This document shows, piece after piece, positions 28,771 to 37,022 of a stretch of 64,000 nucleotides of DNA. The translations under genes were made by a program, and so were the position numbers. The DNA lies in the NCBI RefSeq assembly GCF_011745665.1, contig NZ_CP050253.1, positions 2,021,418 to 2,085,417 on the forward strand, read 5' to 3'. Positions within the stretch are counted from its first letter, which is position 1; each line of letters starts with the position of its first letter. This DNA is from Zophobihabitans entericus. Lineage in GTDB: Bacteria > Pseudomonadota > Gammaproteobacteria > Enterobacterales > Orbaceae. Below the pieces are notes generated by a model. It did not search any database. It was not told where the DNA came from and worked only from the letters and a program-made list of their open reading frames with translations.

Positions 28771-29901
28771 ATGAGCTATCAATTAGATATCGACTGGCCT
28801 CATTTTTTAGCCCACTATTGGCAAAAAAAACCGGTTGTTCTGAGAAAGGCATTTAAAAACTTTCAGGATCCTATTACTCCTGATGAATTGGCTGGTCTGG
28901 CAATGGAGCAGGAAATCGAAAGTCGTCTGGTGACAAATAAGCAAGGTAAGTGGGATGCTAAGTTTGGTCCTTTTGAATCTTACGACCATTTGGGTGAAAC
29001 TAACTGGAGCTTATTAGTTCAGGCTGTTGATCACTGGCATGCAGAAGCGGCGACATTGGTTGAGCCATTTCGGTGTTTACCACAATGGATATTTGATGAT
29101 CTGATGATTTCTTACGCGACACCAAAAGGTGGCGTGGGCCCGCATATTGATCAGTATGATGTGTTTATCATTCAGGGCATGGGTAAACGTCGCTGGCGGG
29201 TAGGGGATATTGACCCAAATTACAAGCAATTCTGCTCTCATCCGGCACTTTTACATGTAGAACAATTTACTCCAATTATTGATGAAGAAATTACTGCCGG
29301 GGATATTTTATATATTCCACCTGGATTCCCGCATGATGGTGTTTGTATCGATGAATCGTTAAGTTATTCCGTTGGTTTTAGATCACCAACAGCGCAAGAC
29401 TTGCTGAGTGGTTTTGCTGATTATGTGCTTGAGCATGATGCGGGTAAGTATCATTATGCTAATCCGGATTTACAACTGGCGCCGGAAGCTATCACTATTC
29501 AGCCACATGAAATTAGTCGTCTGAAAGAGATGATGATTGAGCTGATTCAAAATGAAGAGCTGTTTAATAACTGGTTTGGTTGTCAGATTACTCATTCGAT
29601 GCATGAACTAAATATTGTCCCGGTTGAACCTGAATATACGACGGATGAAGTTGCCGATATTTTATCGTCTGAATCTTTACATAAAGTCACTAGTATTAGA
29701 ATTGTGAAAATTGCGGAGAATTACTTTATTCATGGTGAACCGCTCCGATTACCGGCATCACTTTGTGATCTGTTAGCGCAGCATTCTATTGTGGAACCTG
29801 AGCAATTTGCTGGTTATTTGCATAAGCCTGAAGTGATGAATGAGCTCGTTCAATTGATTAATAAAGGGTATTGGTATTTCTCTGATGAGGGAGAGGAATA
29901 A
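28771..29901 (+). CDS. roxA: Ribosomal protein L16 arginine 3-hydroxylase RoxA (YcfD)
   Basis: The 376-residue JmjC/cupin oxygenase aligns end to end with E. coli YcfD. The iron ligands are His125 and Asp127 in HIDQYD and His188 in PGFPHDG. The C-terminal winged-helix-like part continues to NKGYWYFSDEG. It is a 2-oxoglutarate and Fe(II)-dependent dioxygenase that hydroxylates an arginine in ribosomal protein L16. It has a good ribosome-binding site (GGAGTAAGG). GC-rich repeats start 40 nt after its stop. Confidence 0.92.
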   Translation: MSYQLDIDWPHFLAHYWQKKPVVLRKAFKNFQDPITPDELAGLAMEQEIESRLVTNKQGKWDAKFGPFESYDHLGETNWSLLVQAVDHWHAEAATLVEPFRCLPQWIFDDLMISYATPKGGVGPHIDQYDVFIIQGMGKRRWRVGDIDPNYKQFCSHPALLHVEQFTPIIDEEITAGDILYIPPGFPHDGVCIDESLSYSVGFRSPTAQDLLSGFADYVLEHDAGKYHYANPDLQLAPEAITIQPHEISRLKEMMIELIQNEELFNNWFGCQITHSMHELNIVPVEPEYTTDEVADILSSESLHKVTSIRIVKIAENYFIHGEPLRLPASLCDLLAQHSIVEPEQFAGYLHKPEVMNELVQLINKGYWYFSDEGEE

Positions 29902-29940
29902 GGATTATTAGAGTTGTGTTGTAATTAGCAGAGTGTTTAG

Positions 29941-30071
29941 CGGGGGGAGCACGCCCCCGTTAACGTGTTGTTTTGGTGATGTTGCTTATTCTGTGGGCTT
30001 GATGGCCGACCATACCATAGAGGCGCCCGCTCGAGGACTCGCTAAGACCTCTAAAGTATGGTTTCCATCAA
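29941..30071 (-). repeat. GC-rich intergenic element, type A, complete copy 1
   Basis: On the minus strand this 131-nt unit reads: long hairpin (TTGATGG...CCATCAA, 29999-30071), 39-nt linker containing CCAAAACA, and a GC hairpin (CGGGGG/CCCCCG, 29941-29959). The long hairpin holds TCTTAGCGAGTCCTCGAGCG, identical in all three type A copies. Stem pairs differ from copies 2 and 3 but still pair (CCATAC/GTATGG and TAGAGG/CCTCTA here against CATAGG/CCTATG there). It is not coding. Confidence 0.85.
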
Positions 30072-30249
30072 TCAAGGCTCTGGTGATGTCTCAGAATAGT
30101 TTCTCAATATCAAGAAATTATCATCTAAAAGAAACTAAATAAGAAAAATTCTTAAATTCTTAAATTCTTAAAAAATCTGTTCTTATCTGTCTTGAAGGTC
30201 AACAGAATAAGATGTTATTCCTTTTTTAGTTACATCTCAGATGCCGTGA

Positions 30250-30380
30250 TTGATGGAGAGCGTACCTCATAGGTCTTAGCGAGTCCTCGAGCGGGTGCCT
30301 ATGGGGTGCGGTAGGCCATCAAGTCTCACAGAACTTGCAACAACACCCAAAACATTGCGCCAGGGCGGCGCAGTCCGCCC
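30250..30380 (+). repeat. GC-rich intergenic element, type A, complete copy 2
   Basis: The unit is 131 nt: long hairpin 30250-30322, 40-nt linker with CCCAAAACATTG, and GC hairpin GGGCGG/CCGCCC (30363-30380). It is inverted relative to copy 1, with 178 nt of AT-rich sequence between them that includes three tandem AAATTCTT units near 30150. It lies upstream of the argS terminator. Confidence 0.85.
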
Positions 30381-30461
30381 CAAATACCATACTAACAACA
30401 CCACCAGCCTGATAAATAACAAATACAAAATAACAGTTAACAACTTTCTCGATACATAAAA

Positions 30462-30492
30462 ATCCCCCCAAAAGCTGAACTTTTGGGGGGAT
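30462..30492 (-). terminator. Intrinsic terminator of argS
   Basis: ATCCCCCCAAAAG and CTTTTGGGGGGAT form a perfect 13-bp stem with a 5-nt loop, followed on the minus strand by TTTTATG. Confidence 0.9.
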
Positions 30493-30523
30493 GGAAGAAA
30501 TTAATTTTTAAACTAAATTAAGA

Positions 30524-32257
30524 TTACATTTTCTCAACAGCTTTAATACCAAGCATCTGGAAGCCAACAGCCAGTGTTTTAGCCGTTAACGCTGATAATC
30601 TTAAACGACTGAGTTTTTGTGTCTCCGTATTTGCTGCCAGCACCGGGCAATTCTCATAGAAGCTAGAAAATAACGTAGCGATATCATAAAGATATGCACA
30701 AAGAATATGCGGAAGTCCTTCTTTAGCAACGCTTTGAATCGCTTCTTCAAACTGCATTAAACGGGCAGCTAAAGCATATTCTTTTTCATGTTCTAAAGAA
30801 ATTTCACCACTTAATTTATCAATATCTAATTCCGCTTTTCTAAATAAAGATAGCACACGGGTATAAGCATATTGTAAATAAGGTGCTGTATTACCTTCAA
30901 ATGCCAGCATATTATCCCAGTCAAACACATAATCGGTAGTCCGGTTTTTAGAAAGATCAGCGTACTTCACGGCACCAATTGATACCGCTTCTGCGATTTC
31001 GTGTAATTCGGTTTCCGGTAAATCAGGATTTTTACCACGGATTAAAACCAGCGCACGTTCAAGCGCTTCATCTAATAGATCGTTAAGTTTAATTGTTTCA
31101 CCTGAACGCGTTTTAAATGGCTTACCATCTTTACCCAGCATCATTCCAAACATATGGTGTTCAAGTTGCAGTGATTCAGGAATATAACCTGCTTTATGGG
31201 CAATCAGCCAGACTTGTTCTAAATGCTGATGCTGGCGTGAATCGGTATAATATAAAATACGATCGCAATGCAGTTTAGTGTAACGATAGATGATTGCCGC
31301 AATATCAGTGGTTGCGTAAAGATAGCCACCATCACGTTTCTGGATGATCACACCCATTGGCTCGCCATCTTTATTTTTATATTCATCTAAATAAACAACT
31401 GTCGCGCCATCGCTTTCAACTGCCAGACCTTTTTCTCTCAGATCTTTCACAACACCGGCCAGCATATCGTTATACAGGCTTTCACCCATCGTATCTTCAA
31501 GTGATAAAGTCACATTCAGGCGTTTATAAGTAGCTACGTTTTGTGACATGGTGATATCTACCAGTTTACGCCACATATCTAAACAATAAGCATCACCACC
31601 TTGTAGTTTAACTACATAATTACGGGCTTTTTCTGCAAAGACTTCATCTTCATCATAATGTTTTTTAGCTGCACGATAGAAAGATTCAAGATCAGATAAT
31701 GCCAGTTCATTAGCATTCTCATTTTGCACTTTTTCTAAATAGGCAATGAGCATACCAAACTGTGTACCCCAGTCACCAACGTGGTTAGCACGAATAACGT
31801 TATGACCTAAAAACTCTAATGTTCTGACTGTCGCGTCACCAATGATAGTTGAACGCAAGTGACCAACGTGCATCTCTTTAGCGACGTTAGGTGCCGAGTA
31901 GTCAACCAATACCGTTTGTGGTTTGCTGGTTGTGGTGATATTTAATTTATCTGTTGTCAGCGCTAAATCAGCTTGTTTAGCTACCCAGTGCTTATTTAAA
32001 TAAATATTAATAAAGCCCGGGCCTGCGATTTCAACTTTATCGGCAATATGAGTTAAATCTAAATGACTGATGACTTGTTCTGCCAGCTGGCGAGGTTGCA
32101 TACCCATTTTTTTAGCTGCGGCCATAATGCCATTTGCCTGATAGTCGCCAAATTGTGCTTTAGCTGATTGTTTAACTAAAGCATCACAATCAGAAGGCGC
32201 GCCCGCTGCAATAAGCGCTTGCATGATTTTATCTGATAATAAAGATTGAATATTCAC
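30524..32257 (-). CDS. argS: Arginyl-tRNA synthetase
   Basis: The 577-residue class I synthetase has the same length as E. coli ArgS. It has the N-terminal Add1 domain, the HIGH-type motif HVGHLRS preceded by NVAKEM, the KMSKS-type position GKPFKTRSG, and an arginine-specific anticodon-binding C-terminal domain ([29 protein letters not shown], ending GIKAVEKM). It charges tRNA-Arg. It is a single-gene unit bounded by the terminator at 30462-30492. Confidence 0.96.
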   Translation of the reverse strand: MNIQSLLSDKIMQALIAAGAPSDCDALVKQSAKAQFGDYQANGIMAAAKKMGMQPRQLAEQVISHLDLTHIADKVEIAGPGFINIYLNKHWVAKQADLALTTDKLNITTTSKPQTVLVDYSAPNVAKEMHVGHLRSTIIGDATVRTLEFLGHNVIRANHVGDWGTQFGMLIAYLEKVQNENANELALSDLESFYRAAKKHYDEDEVFAEKARNYVVKLQGGDAYCLDMWRKLVDITMSQNVATYKRLNVTLSLEDTMGESLYNDMLAGVVKDLREKGLAVESDGATVVYLDEYKNKDGEPMGVIIQKRDGGYLYATTDIAAIIYRYTKLHCDRILYYTDSRQHQHLEQVWLIAHKAGYIPESLQLEHHMFGMMLGKDGKPFKTRSGETIKLNDLLDEALERALVLIRGKNPDLPETELHEIAEAVSIGAVKYADLSKNRTTDYVFDWDNMLAFEGNTAPYLQYAYTRVLSLFRKAELDIDKLSGEISLEHEKEYALAARLMQFEEAIQSVAKEGLPHILCAYLYDIATLFSSFYENCPVLAANTETQKLSRLRLSALTAKTLAVGFQMLGIKAVEKM

Positions 32258-32539
32258 TGATTAGACCTTTTGATAATCTTAAGTAATCTTTAAAAAATGG
32301 TAAACATGATAACCGTAACCAAGGAAATTGTCATTTAAGAAACGGGATTTTATTGTGTAAAAGAAAATATAATGGCTAATTTCGTTCTCATTTTGTTAAA
32401 AATAATGGAGATTTATTTTTTATTGAGAAGTGATGCGCTAATAATATGTATTAACAATTTTGGTTAAAATTGAGTAAGATAATCAAAAGATAATTTAAGT
32501 CATGACTAATTGTTTGAATCTGTAACAAAAGGTTATATT
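32258..32539. other. Divergent promoter region between argS and GntR gene
   Basis: AT-rich non-coding sequence of about 280 nt holding both divergent promoters. No palindrome clear enough to call an operator and no RNA gene are seen. Confidence 0.45.
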
Positions 32540-32581
32540 ATGAGCCAAATTATTAAAATAAAGAGCAACGGGTATCATTAA
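32540..32581 (+). CDS. Possible 13-codon leader peptide coupled to the GntR gene
   Basis: A short frame (MSQIIKIKSNGYH) starts at ATG 32540 behind AAAGG with 7-nt spacing, a better site than the one before the regulator. Its TAA overlaps the regulator's ATG (TAATG at 32579-32583), the typical layout of translational coupling. It is in a different frame from the regulator. Length alone cannot prove that it is translated. Confidence 0.35.
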   Translation: MSQIIKIKSNGYH

Positions 32582-33246
32582 TGGGTGTAACCACATCAAA
32601 GCCGGATCAGAAATCGTTATCTTATCGTATTCGTGATGAACTAAAGCAGGATATTCTTCAGGGTGTTTTATTACCAGGTACTCAACTGCGTCAGGAGTCA
32701 CTGGCTAAGCGCTTTAATTCCAGCCGGATTCCTGTGAGGGAAGCTCTGCGCCAGCTTGAAGTTGAAGGGTTGGTTAAATCAAAACTAAATCGTGGTGCGA
32801 TTGTTTCAACCCCTAATTTAAATGATGTTTGTGATCTGCTTGAAATTCGTATTGCACTTGAGTGTAGAGCCGCCAAGTTAGCAGTACCAAATATGACCTC
32901 AGAAGATATTGCCAGATTAACTGAAATTCTTAATGCATATAGCCTGGCAAAAACTCCGGCGGAGTGTGCAGAGAACAATCGTCAGTTTCATTTAGCATTG
33001 TGCCTGCCAGCTAATAACAAACAGTTGACAGCCTTGATTAAACAATACTGCATGAGTACGTCTTCTCCTTATGCTAATTTTCATTTAGATATGACAACAG
33101 CCACAGATATAGAAGCTGTGCATCAGGACCATTATGCGATTTTAGATGCCTGTAAAGCACGGGACGTTGAAGCAGTAGTTACCATTTTAGAAAATCATAT
33201 TAAAGCGACTAAACTGTGTTTGTTAAAATTTCAGCAATGTGTATAA
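32581..33246 (+). CDS. GntR-family (FadR/FCD subfamily) transcriptional regulator
   Basis: The 221-residue protein has an N-terminal GntR winged helix (SLSYRIRDELKQDIL, then SRIPVREALRQLEVEGLV) and an all-helical FCD ligand domain with metal-site residues in the DL(L)EIRIALE, NRQFHLAL and ENHIKAT segments. FCD regulators sense organic acids, sugar acids or metals and usually control nearby catabolic genes. The closest candidates are the nucleoside-phosphorylase/MFS pair downstream on the other strand. Target and effector are unknown. Confidence 0.85.
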   Translation: MGVTTSKPDQKSLSYRIRDELKQDILQGVLLPGTQLRQESLAKRFNSSRIPVREALRQLEVEGLVKSKLNRGAIVSTPNLNDVCDLLEIRIALECRAAKLAVPNMTSEDIARLTEILNAYSLAKTPAECAENNRQFHLALCLPANNKQLTALIKQYCMSTSSPYANFHLDMTTATDIEAVHQDHYAILDACKARDVEAVVTILENHIKATKLCLLKFQQCV

Positions 33247-33266
33247 ATGTTATTATTAGTGGAGTT

Positions 33267-33397
33267 GCGCGACATCGTCACGCTTATAGATATTTGATAG
33301 TGAAAAGCCATTAGCCTGTGCGTGAGCTTATCGGTACTATTCCGATGCGCTCGAAATGCAAGCATTAAACGCTGACTCCATAGAACCGATAAGCTCA
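33267..33397 (-). repeat. GC-rich intergenic element, type B, complete copy 1
   Basis: A 131-nt unit placed 20 nt after the GntR gene. On the plus strand it reads short GC hairpin (GCGCGAC-ATC-GTCACGC, 33267-33283), 39-nt linker, long hairpin with a perfect 13-bp outer stem TGAGCTTATCGGT/ACCGATAAGCTCA (33323-33335 and 33385-33397). Strand is given relative to type A copies 2 and 3, where the long hairpin comes first. The inner segments CGCTCGA and CGCTGACTCCATAGAA resemble the matching part of type A. Confidence 0.82.
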
Positions 33398-33427
33398 ATT
33401 AACACTTCATATAATCCAACGATTAAT

Positions 33428-33454
33428 AAAAAAGGGCTGATTTAGCCCTTTTTT
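33428..33454. terminator. Bidirectional terminator between GntR and MFS genes
   Basis: AAAAAAGGGCT and AGCCCTTTTTT pair over 11 bp with T-runs on both strands. It lies between convergent genes. Confidence 0.88.
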
Positions 33455-33478
33455 ATTGTTCTGTTTTAATCAATCAAG

Positions 33479-34708
33479 TTAATCAAGACCACTAACATCT
33501 CTTTTTGGTAACAGAATGATCATCACCAGAGAAACTGTATAGAGCACGGCTAAAAACGTCATGGCGATAAGCATTGAGTGATGTTCTAGCAGATAACCGA
33601 TGATAAATGGTGAGAAGCCACCAACAGCGCGGCCGGTATTAAAGATAACGTTATTGGCAGTACTTCTAATTGCGGTTGGATAATGATTACTGATCAGAGC
33701 ACCATAACCGGCACTCATACCGTTTACAAAGAATCCAACTACAGTACCACCAATAAGCAGAGCGATACTATCTGAAATATAGACATAGACGAAAATAGAA
33801 ATACCTGCTGCAATCAAGAAAAGTGGGTAAGCGCGTTTAGCCCCGAGTCTGTCCATGATTTGTCCAAAAGTAATCATACCAAGACACATGCCGGCAATAG
33901 TACTGATCATCCATAAAGATGAGCCGGTTACCGACAAACCTAATTCTTTTTGTAAGATAGATGGCAGCCAGTTCATCAGACCATAATAACCGGCAACCTG
34001 CACAGCAGCCATGACAGTTAAGGCAACAGTGGTAAAGGCTGTTTTAGGTGAATTAAATAGGGTACCAATTGAAATTCTTTGTGTTGGATCTTTTTTATGT
34101 TGTCTGAGCCAGGTTGGTGTTTCTTTTAGATGTTTGCGAACAAAGTAAATCCAAAAGACGGGTAATATACCGATCACAAACAGAACACGCCAGCCAAGCC
34201 ATGGAATAATCAGTGCCGCAAGTAACGCTGCGGCAACAGCACCGGCTTGCCCACCAAGTGATATCATTGATGAAGCACGACCACGTTTATTCGCTGCATA
34301 CACATCAGCCACCATCGCCATACCAATACCAAACTCACCACCGCCACCAACACCAGCCAGAAAGCGCAATACATATACCCAATAAATATTAGTTGCAAAA
34401 GCAGTTAGTGCAGTTGCAATAGCAAACAAGAAAATTGTATAAGTAAAAATACGTACTCGTCCGTAGCGGTCAGCCAGCAGACCAAAAATAACGCCACCAA
34501 CCAGCATACCTAAGTTGGTGACAGTAGCGATCAGTCCTGCCTCAGCTGAACTAATCCCAAAGGAAACAATAATTGAGGAGAGCGCAAAGGACAGGAACAT
34601 AATATCCATACCTTCCAGACCAAGCCCCATCATGGCACTACGTAATACTTTTCTTTGATAGGCAGGAGTAATCTCCATGCTGGTATCTTCTGTTGTTTGA
34701 TTATTCAT
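33479..34708 (-). CDS. Major facilitator superfamily transporter, 12 helices
   Basis: The 409-residue protein has about 12 membrane helices and the MFS motifs GLLADRYGRVRIF (loop 2-3) and the equivalent GQIMDRLGAKRAYP in the second half. The GVGGGGEFGIGMAMVADV stretch is typical of the sugar-porter/aromatic-acid symporter group. It starts 11 nt after the nucleoside phosphorylase gene on the same strand, so uptake of a nucleoside or related compound is a reasonable inference, but MFS substrate cannot be read from sequence. Confidence 0.85.
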   Translation of the reverse strand: MNNQTTEDTSMEITPAYQRKVLRSAMMGLGLEGMDIMFLSFALSSIIVSFGISSAEAGLIATVTNLGMLVGGVIFGLLADRYGRVRIFTYTIFLFAIATALTAFATNIYWVYVLRFLAGVGGGGEFGIGMAMVADVYAANKRGRASSMISLGGQAGAVAAALLAALIIPWLGWRVLFVIGILPVFWIYFVRKHLKETPTWLRQHKKDPTQRISIGTLFNSPKTAFTTVALTVMAAVQVAGYYGLMNWLPSILQKELGLSVTGSSLWMISTIAGMCLGMITFGQIMDRLGAKRAYPLFLIAAGISIFVYVYISDSIALLIGGTVVGFFVNGMSAGYGALISNHYPTAIRSTANNVIFNTGRAVGGFSPFIIGYLLEHHSMLIAMTFLAVLYTVSLVMIILLPKRDVSGLD

Positions 34709-34719
34709 AGGTAACCTTA

Positions 34720-35466
34720 TTATTTTGTTTGAAGAATTGCTTCGATAACAGTTTTTGCGACGTATTTATGTCTTGCTTGATAATCAGCATCAGACATCCA
34801 TTTGTCCTGACTTCTGGCAACGTGAGCGACTAAACAGTTAGCAGCCGGCACACGGTACAGAGCAGATAATAGGTAAATAACTGCAGTTTCCATTTCAGCA
34901 TTAAGTATTTGACGCTTTTTCCAGTAGGATAAAACTTGTTGTGCTTCTTCCTGCCCAAACAGATTGAGATCACGCCCCTGAGACAGATAGAAACCTTCAG
35001 CTGTTAAACCTATTCCGGTATGAATTTGGTCATCTTGATTAAATTGCCGATAGATTTGATTGAAGAGAAGGGGATCAGCACTGGCTGGATAAGTTTCAGG
35101 CACATAGCAGCTTAACATACCCTGGCTGCGTACCATGGCGTGATTCATAATGATATCACCGGCTTGTATATGGTCTTGCCATGCACCACAACCGCCAATA
35201 CGCACCAGTCTTTTGGCTCCAGACTGAATTAATTCAATAACGGCAATTTCTGTTGAACCAATACCAATACCTGTGGAGGCAATAGAAATTCGGGTATTTT
35301 GATATAAGCCGGTAACACAAATAAACTCACGATTATTCACAATTTCTTTAGGACTATCTAATAATTCGGCAAACAGTTTTACGCGTCCGGGATCACCAAC
35401 TAATATCGTCAGTTCTCCTGCATCTTGCTCTGTAAATCCCTTAAGATGGTGATTCTCAATTGACAT
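34720..35466 (-). CDS. Nucleoside phosphorylase (uridine phosphorylase-like, PNP/UDP family)
   Basis: The 248-residue protein has the phosphate-binding start VGDPGRVKLFAELL, the central VRIGGCGAWQ and the base-binding NAEMETAVIYLLS, all hallmarks of the hexameric PNP_UDP_1 family. These enzymes split nucleosides with phosphate to give a base and ribose-1-phosphate. It deviates from E. coli uridine phosphorylase in several loops, so its nucleoside preference is open. It heads a two-gene operon with the MFS transporter and faces a 464-nt regulatory region. Confidence 0.85.
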   Translation of the reverse strand: MSIENHHLKGFTEQDAGELTILVGDPGRVKLFAELLDSPKEIVNNREFICVTGLYQNTRISIASTGIGIGSTEIAVIELIQSGAKRLVRIGGCGAWQDHIQAGDIIMNHAMVRSQGMLSCYVPETYPASADPLLFNQIYRQFNQDDQIHTGIGLTAEGFYLSQGRDLNLFGQEEAQQVLSYWKKRQILNAEMETAVIYLLSALYRVPAANCLVAHVARSQDKWMSDADYQARHKYVAKTVIEAILQTK

Positions 35467-35725
35467 ATTAACCTCGAAAGTGAGTGCTTAAATCAACTAT
35501 ATGGATGTAATAATTTTAAACAGATCAAGACCTTGATATTGCTTCAAAAGTATTGAACAGTTTTAGCCAGGTTGATTTATAAGCACCAGAAAACACGGGT
35601 GGAAGAATGTATGAAAGCCTGTCACATCATAGTTTAAGTTATAAATAATTTCAAATTTCCATAATAAGAACTATAACTTTTTTAAAGTTTATTTAAATCA
35701 ATATGTTAAAAAATAATATGTGATA

Positions 35726-35796
35726 TTGGATACATTTTAATATTATTAGTATTAAAAAATGTATCCAATTATGGTTTAATAAAATGGATACATTTT
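35726..35796. promoter_or_regulatory. Three copies of TGGATACATTTT between divergent genes
   Basis: TTGGATACATTTT (35726-35738) and AAAATGTATCCAA (35756-35768) are perfect 13-nt inverted repeats, and TGGATACATTTT occurs again at 35785-35796. Such spaced exact copies suggest a regulator binding region. The local GntR/FCD protein is one candidate; the effector and the gene controlled (phosphorylase leftwards or DMT transporter rightwards) are unknown. Confidence 0.6.
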
Positions 35797-35855
35797 GATA
35801 GTCCTTGTTGCTTGTTCAAACTTACTTATCAATTTAATACGTTTATAAGTAGGAA

Positions 35856-35906
35856 TTGAACATAGCTAACCGATTATAGAGACAGTGATGGGTTAGCTAT
35901 GTTCAA
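35856..35906 (+). promoter_or_regulatory. Long perfect inverted repeat in the DMT transporter leader
   Basis: TTGAACATAGCTAACC (35856-35871) and GGTTAGCTATGTTCAA (35891-35906) match over all 16 bp around a 19-nt loop, ending 24 nt before the DMT gene ATG. No T-run follows, so it is not a plain terminator. It could be a leader RNA hairpin or a large operator. Confidence 0.65.
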
Positions 35907-35930
35907 ATTTAAAATTCAGAGGATATCATT

Positions 35931-36941
35931 ATGAGTATAGCCAAAAAAGTTGTACCCAGTGCACTTGTTTTAGCTTTAACATCAATTTTCGTTAACGTAT
36001 TGTGGGGAACCCCATTTCCATTAGTTAAAGAGATGTATGTGGAAATGAATTTACTACCGTCAATACTTGGAGATAACTATAACGGACAAGTTTTAACTGC
36101 AATCAGTATTCGTTTCTTTTTAGCTGGTATCATGACATTACTCATGGCGATGTGTATGAAGCAGAACATCTTTGCTGTAAGCAAAAAACAGTGGAAAGAT
36201 GTGACTTATATGGGGCTGGTAAGTACAACGGCAGCTTATTTCTTTTTTAATATCGGTCTGGTGCATACGGTAACGATTAAATCGTCTATCTTAGCGCAGG
36301 CATCGATTTTCTTCTCTGTTTTACTTGCTCACTTTGCCTATAAAAATGACAGAATGAATAAAGCAAAATGGATCGGTTTACTGTTTGGATTTGCAGGACT
36401 GGTGATTGTCAACGTCGCTAAACCAACTGCTAATATTAGTGAATTATTTAGCTTTAATCTGCTGGGTGATGGCTTTATGTTACTTTATGGACTAGTTGCG
36501 GCAATTGGTATGATGCAGGCTCGAGCGATTGGTTCAACGCTACCAGTGTTTGTCATGACAGGCTGGAATCTGCTGATTGGTTCTATCGTTTTATTTGCTA
36601 TCGGTATTTTTATGGGAGGTAGCTTATCGTTGATTCACTGGACACCACTTGGCACTATTTTACTCGTCTTCTTAGCATTACTTTCTAGTGTTACTTTTGG
36701 TTTATGGTACTGGGTTGTACAATATGCCAAAATTGGTGAAGTTTCTATGTACAAGTTCTTCATGCCGGTTTCAGGAAGTTTGCTTGCAATTATGATCGGT
36801 CAGGATGCATTCACAATTCCTTTAGCAATTGGTTTAATTTTAGTTTGTTTTGGTATTGTTATCGTTAATAAACCAGAAATTTTAGGTTTAAAAAAGAAAA
36901 CAGCACAACAACCAGCAGAAACTATCGAAAAGAAAGAGTAG
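35931..36941 (+). CDS. EamA/DMT-family membrane transporter
   Basis: The 336-residue protein has ten predicted membrane helices arranged as two EamA repeats; each repeat carries the family turn (NVLWGTPFPLVKE in the first, SSVTFGLWYWVVQYAKIGE in the second). DMT proteins mostly export amino acids and metabolites. The start follows AGAGGATATCATT. The C-terminal 25 residues are charged and cytoplasmic. The proC gene follows 81 nt later on the same strand, which may hint at amino-acid handling; this is inference. Confidence 0.85.
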   Translation: MSIAKKVVPSALVLALTSIFVNVLWGTPFPLVKEMYVEMNLLPSILGDNYNGQVLTAISIRFFLAGIMTLLMAMCMKQNIFAVSKKQWKDVTYMGLVSTTAAYFFFNIGLVHTVTIKSSILAQASIFFSVLLAHFAYKNDRMNKAKWIGLLFGFAGLVIVNVAKPTANISELFSFNLLGDGFMLLYGLVAAIGMMQARAIGSTLPVFVMTGWNLLIGSIVLFAIGIFMGGSLSLIHWTPLGTILLVFLALLSSVTFGLWYWVVQYAKIGEVSMYKFFMPVSGSLLAIMIGQDAFTIPLAIGLILVCFGIVIVNKPEILGLKKKTAQQPAETIEKKE

Positions 36942-37022
36942 AATAGCGTACAGATTATTTATGAGTAGTGAATATTTTCACTACTCAAATTGATTAAATA
37001 GATAAATTAATGAGGTTTAAAT

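Noticed and set aside
29933-30142. Open frame of 69 codons inside the repeat region after roxA
   Set aside because: It lies across the type A element and its GC hairpin, has no ribosome-binding site, and its sequence is explained by the repeat.
30148-30172. Three tandem AAATTCTT units
   Set aside because: A short AT-rich simple repeat with only three units; not a CRISPR or replication iteron array.
35570-35620. Possible CRP site before the nucleoside phosphorylase (TGAAA...TCACA)
   Set aside because: The spacing is 5 rather than 6 nt and the left half is weak.
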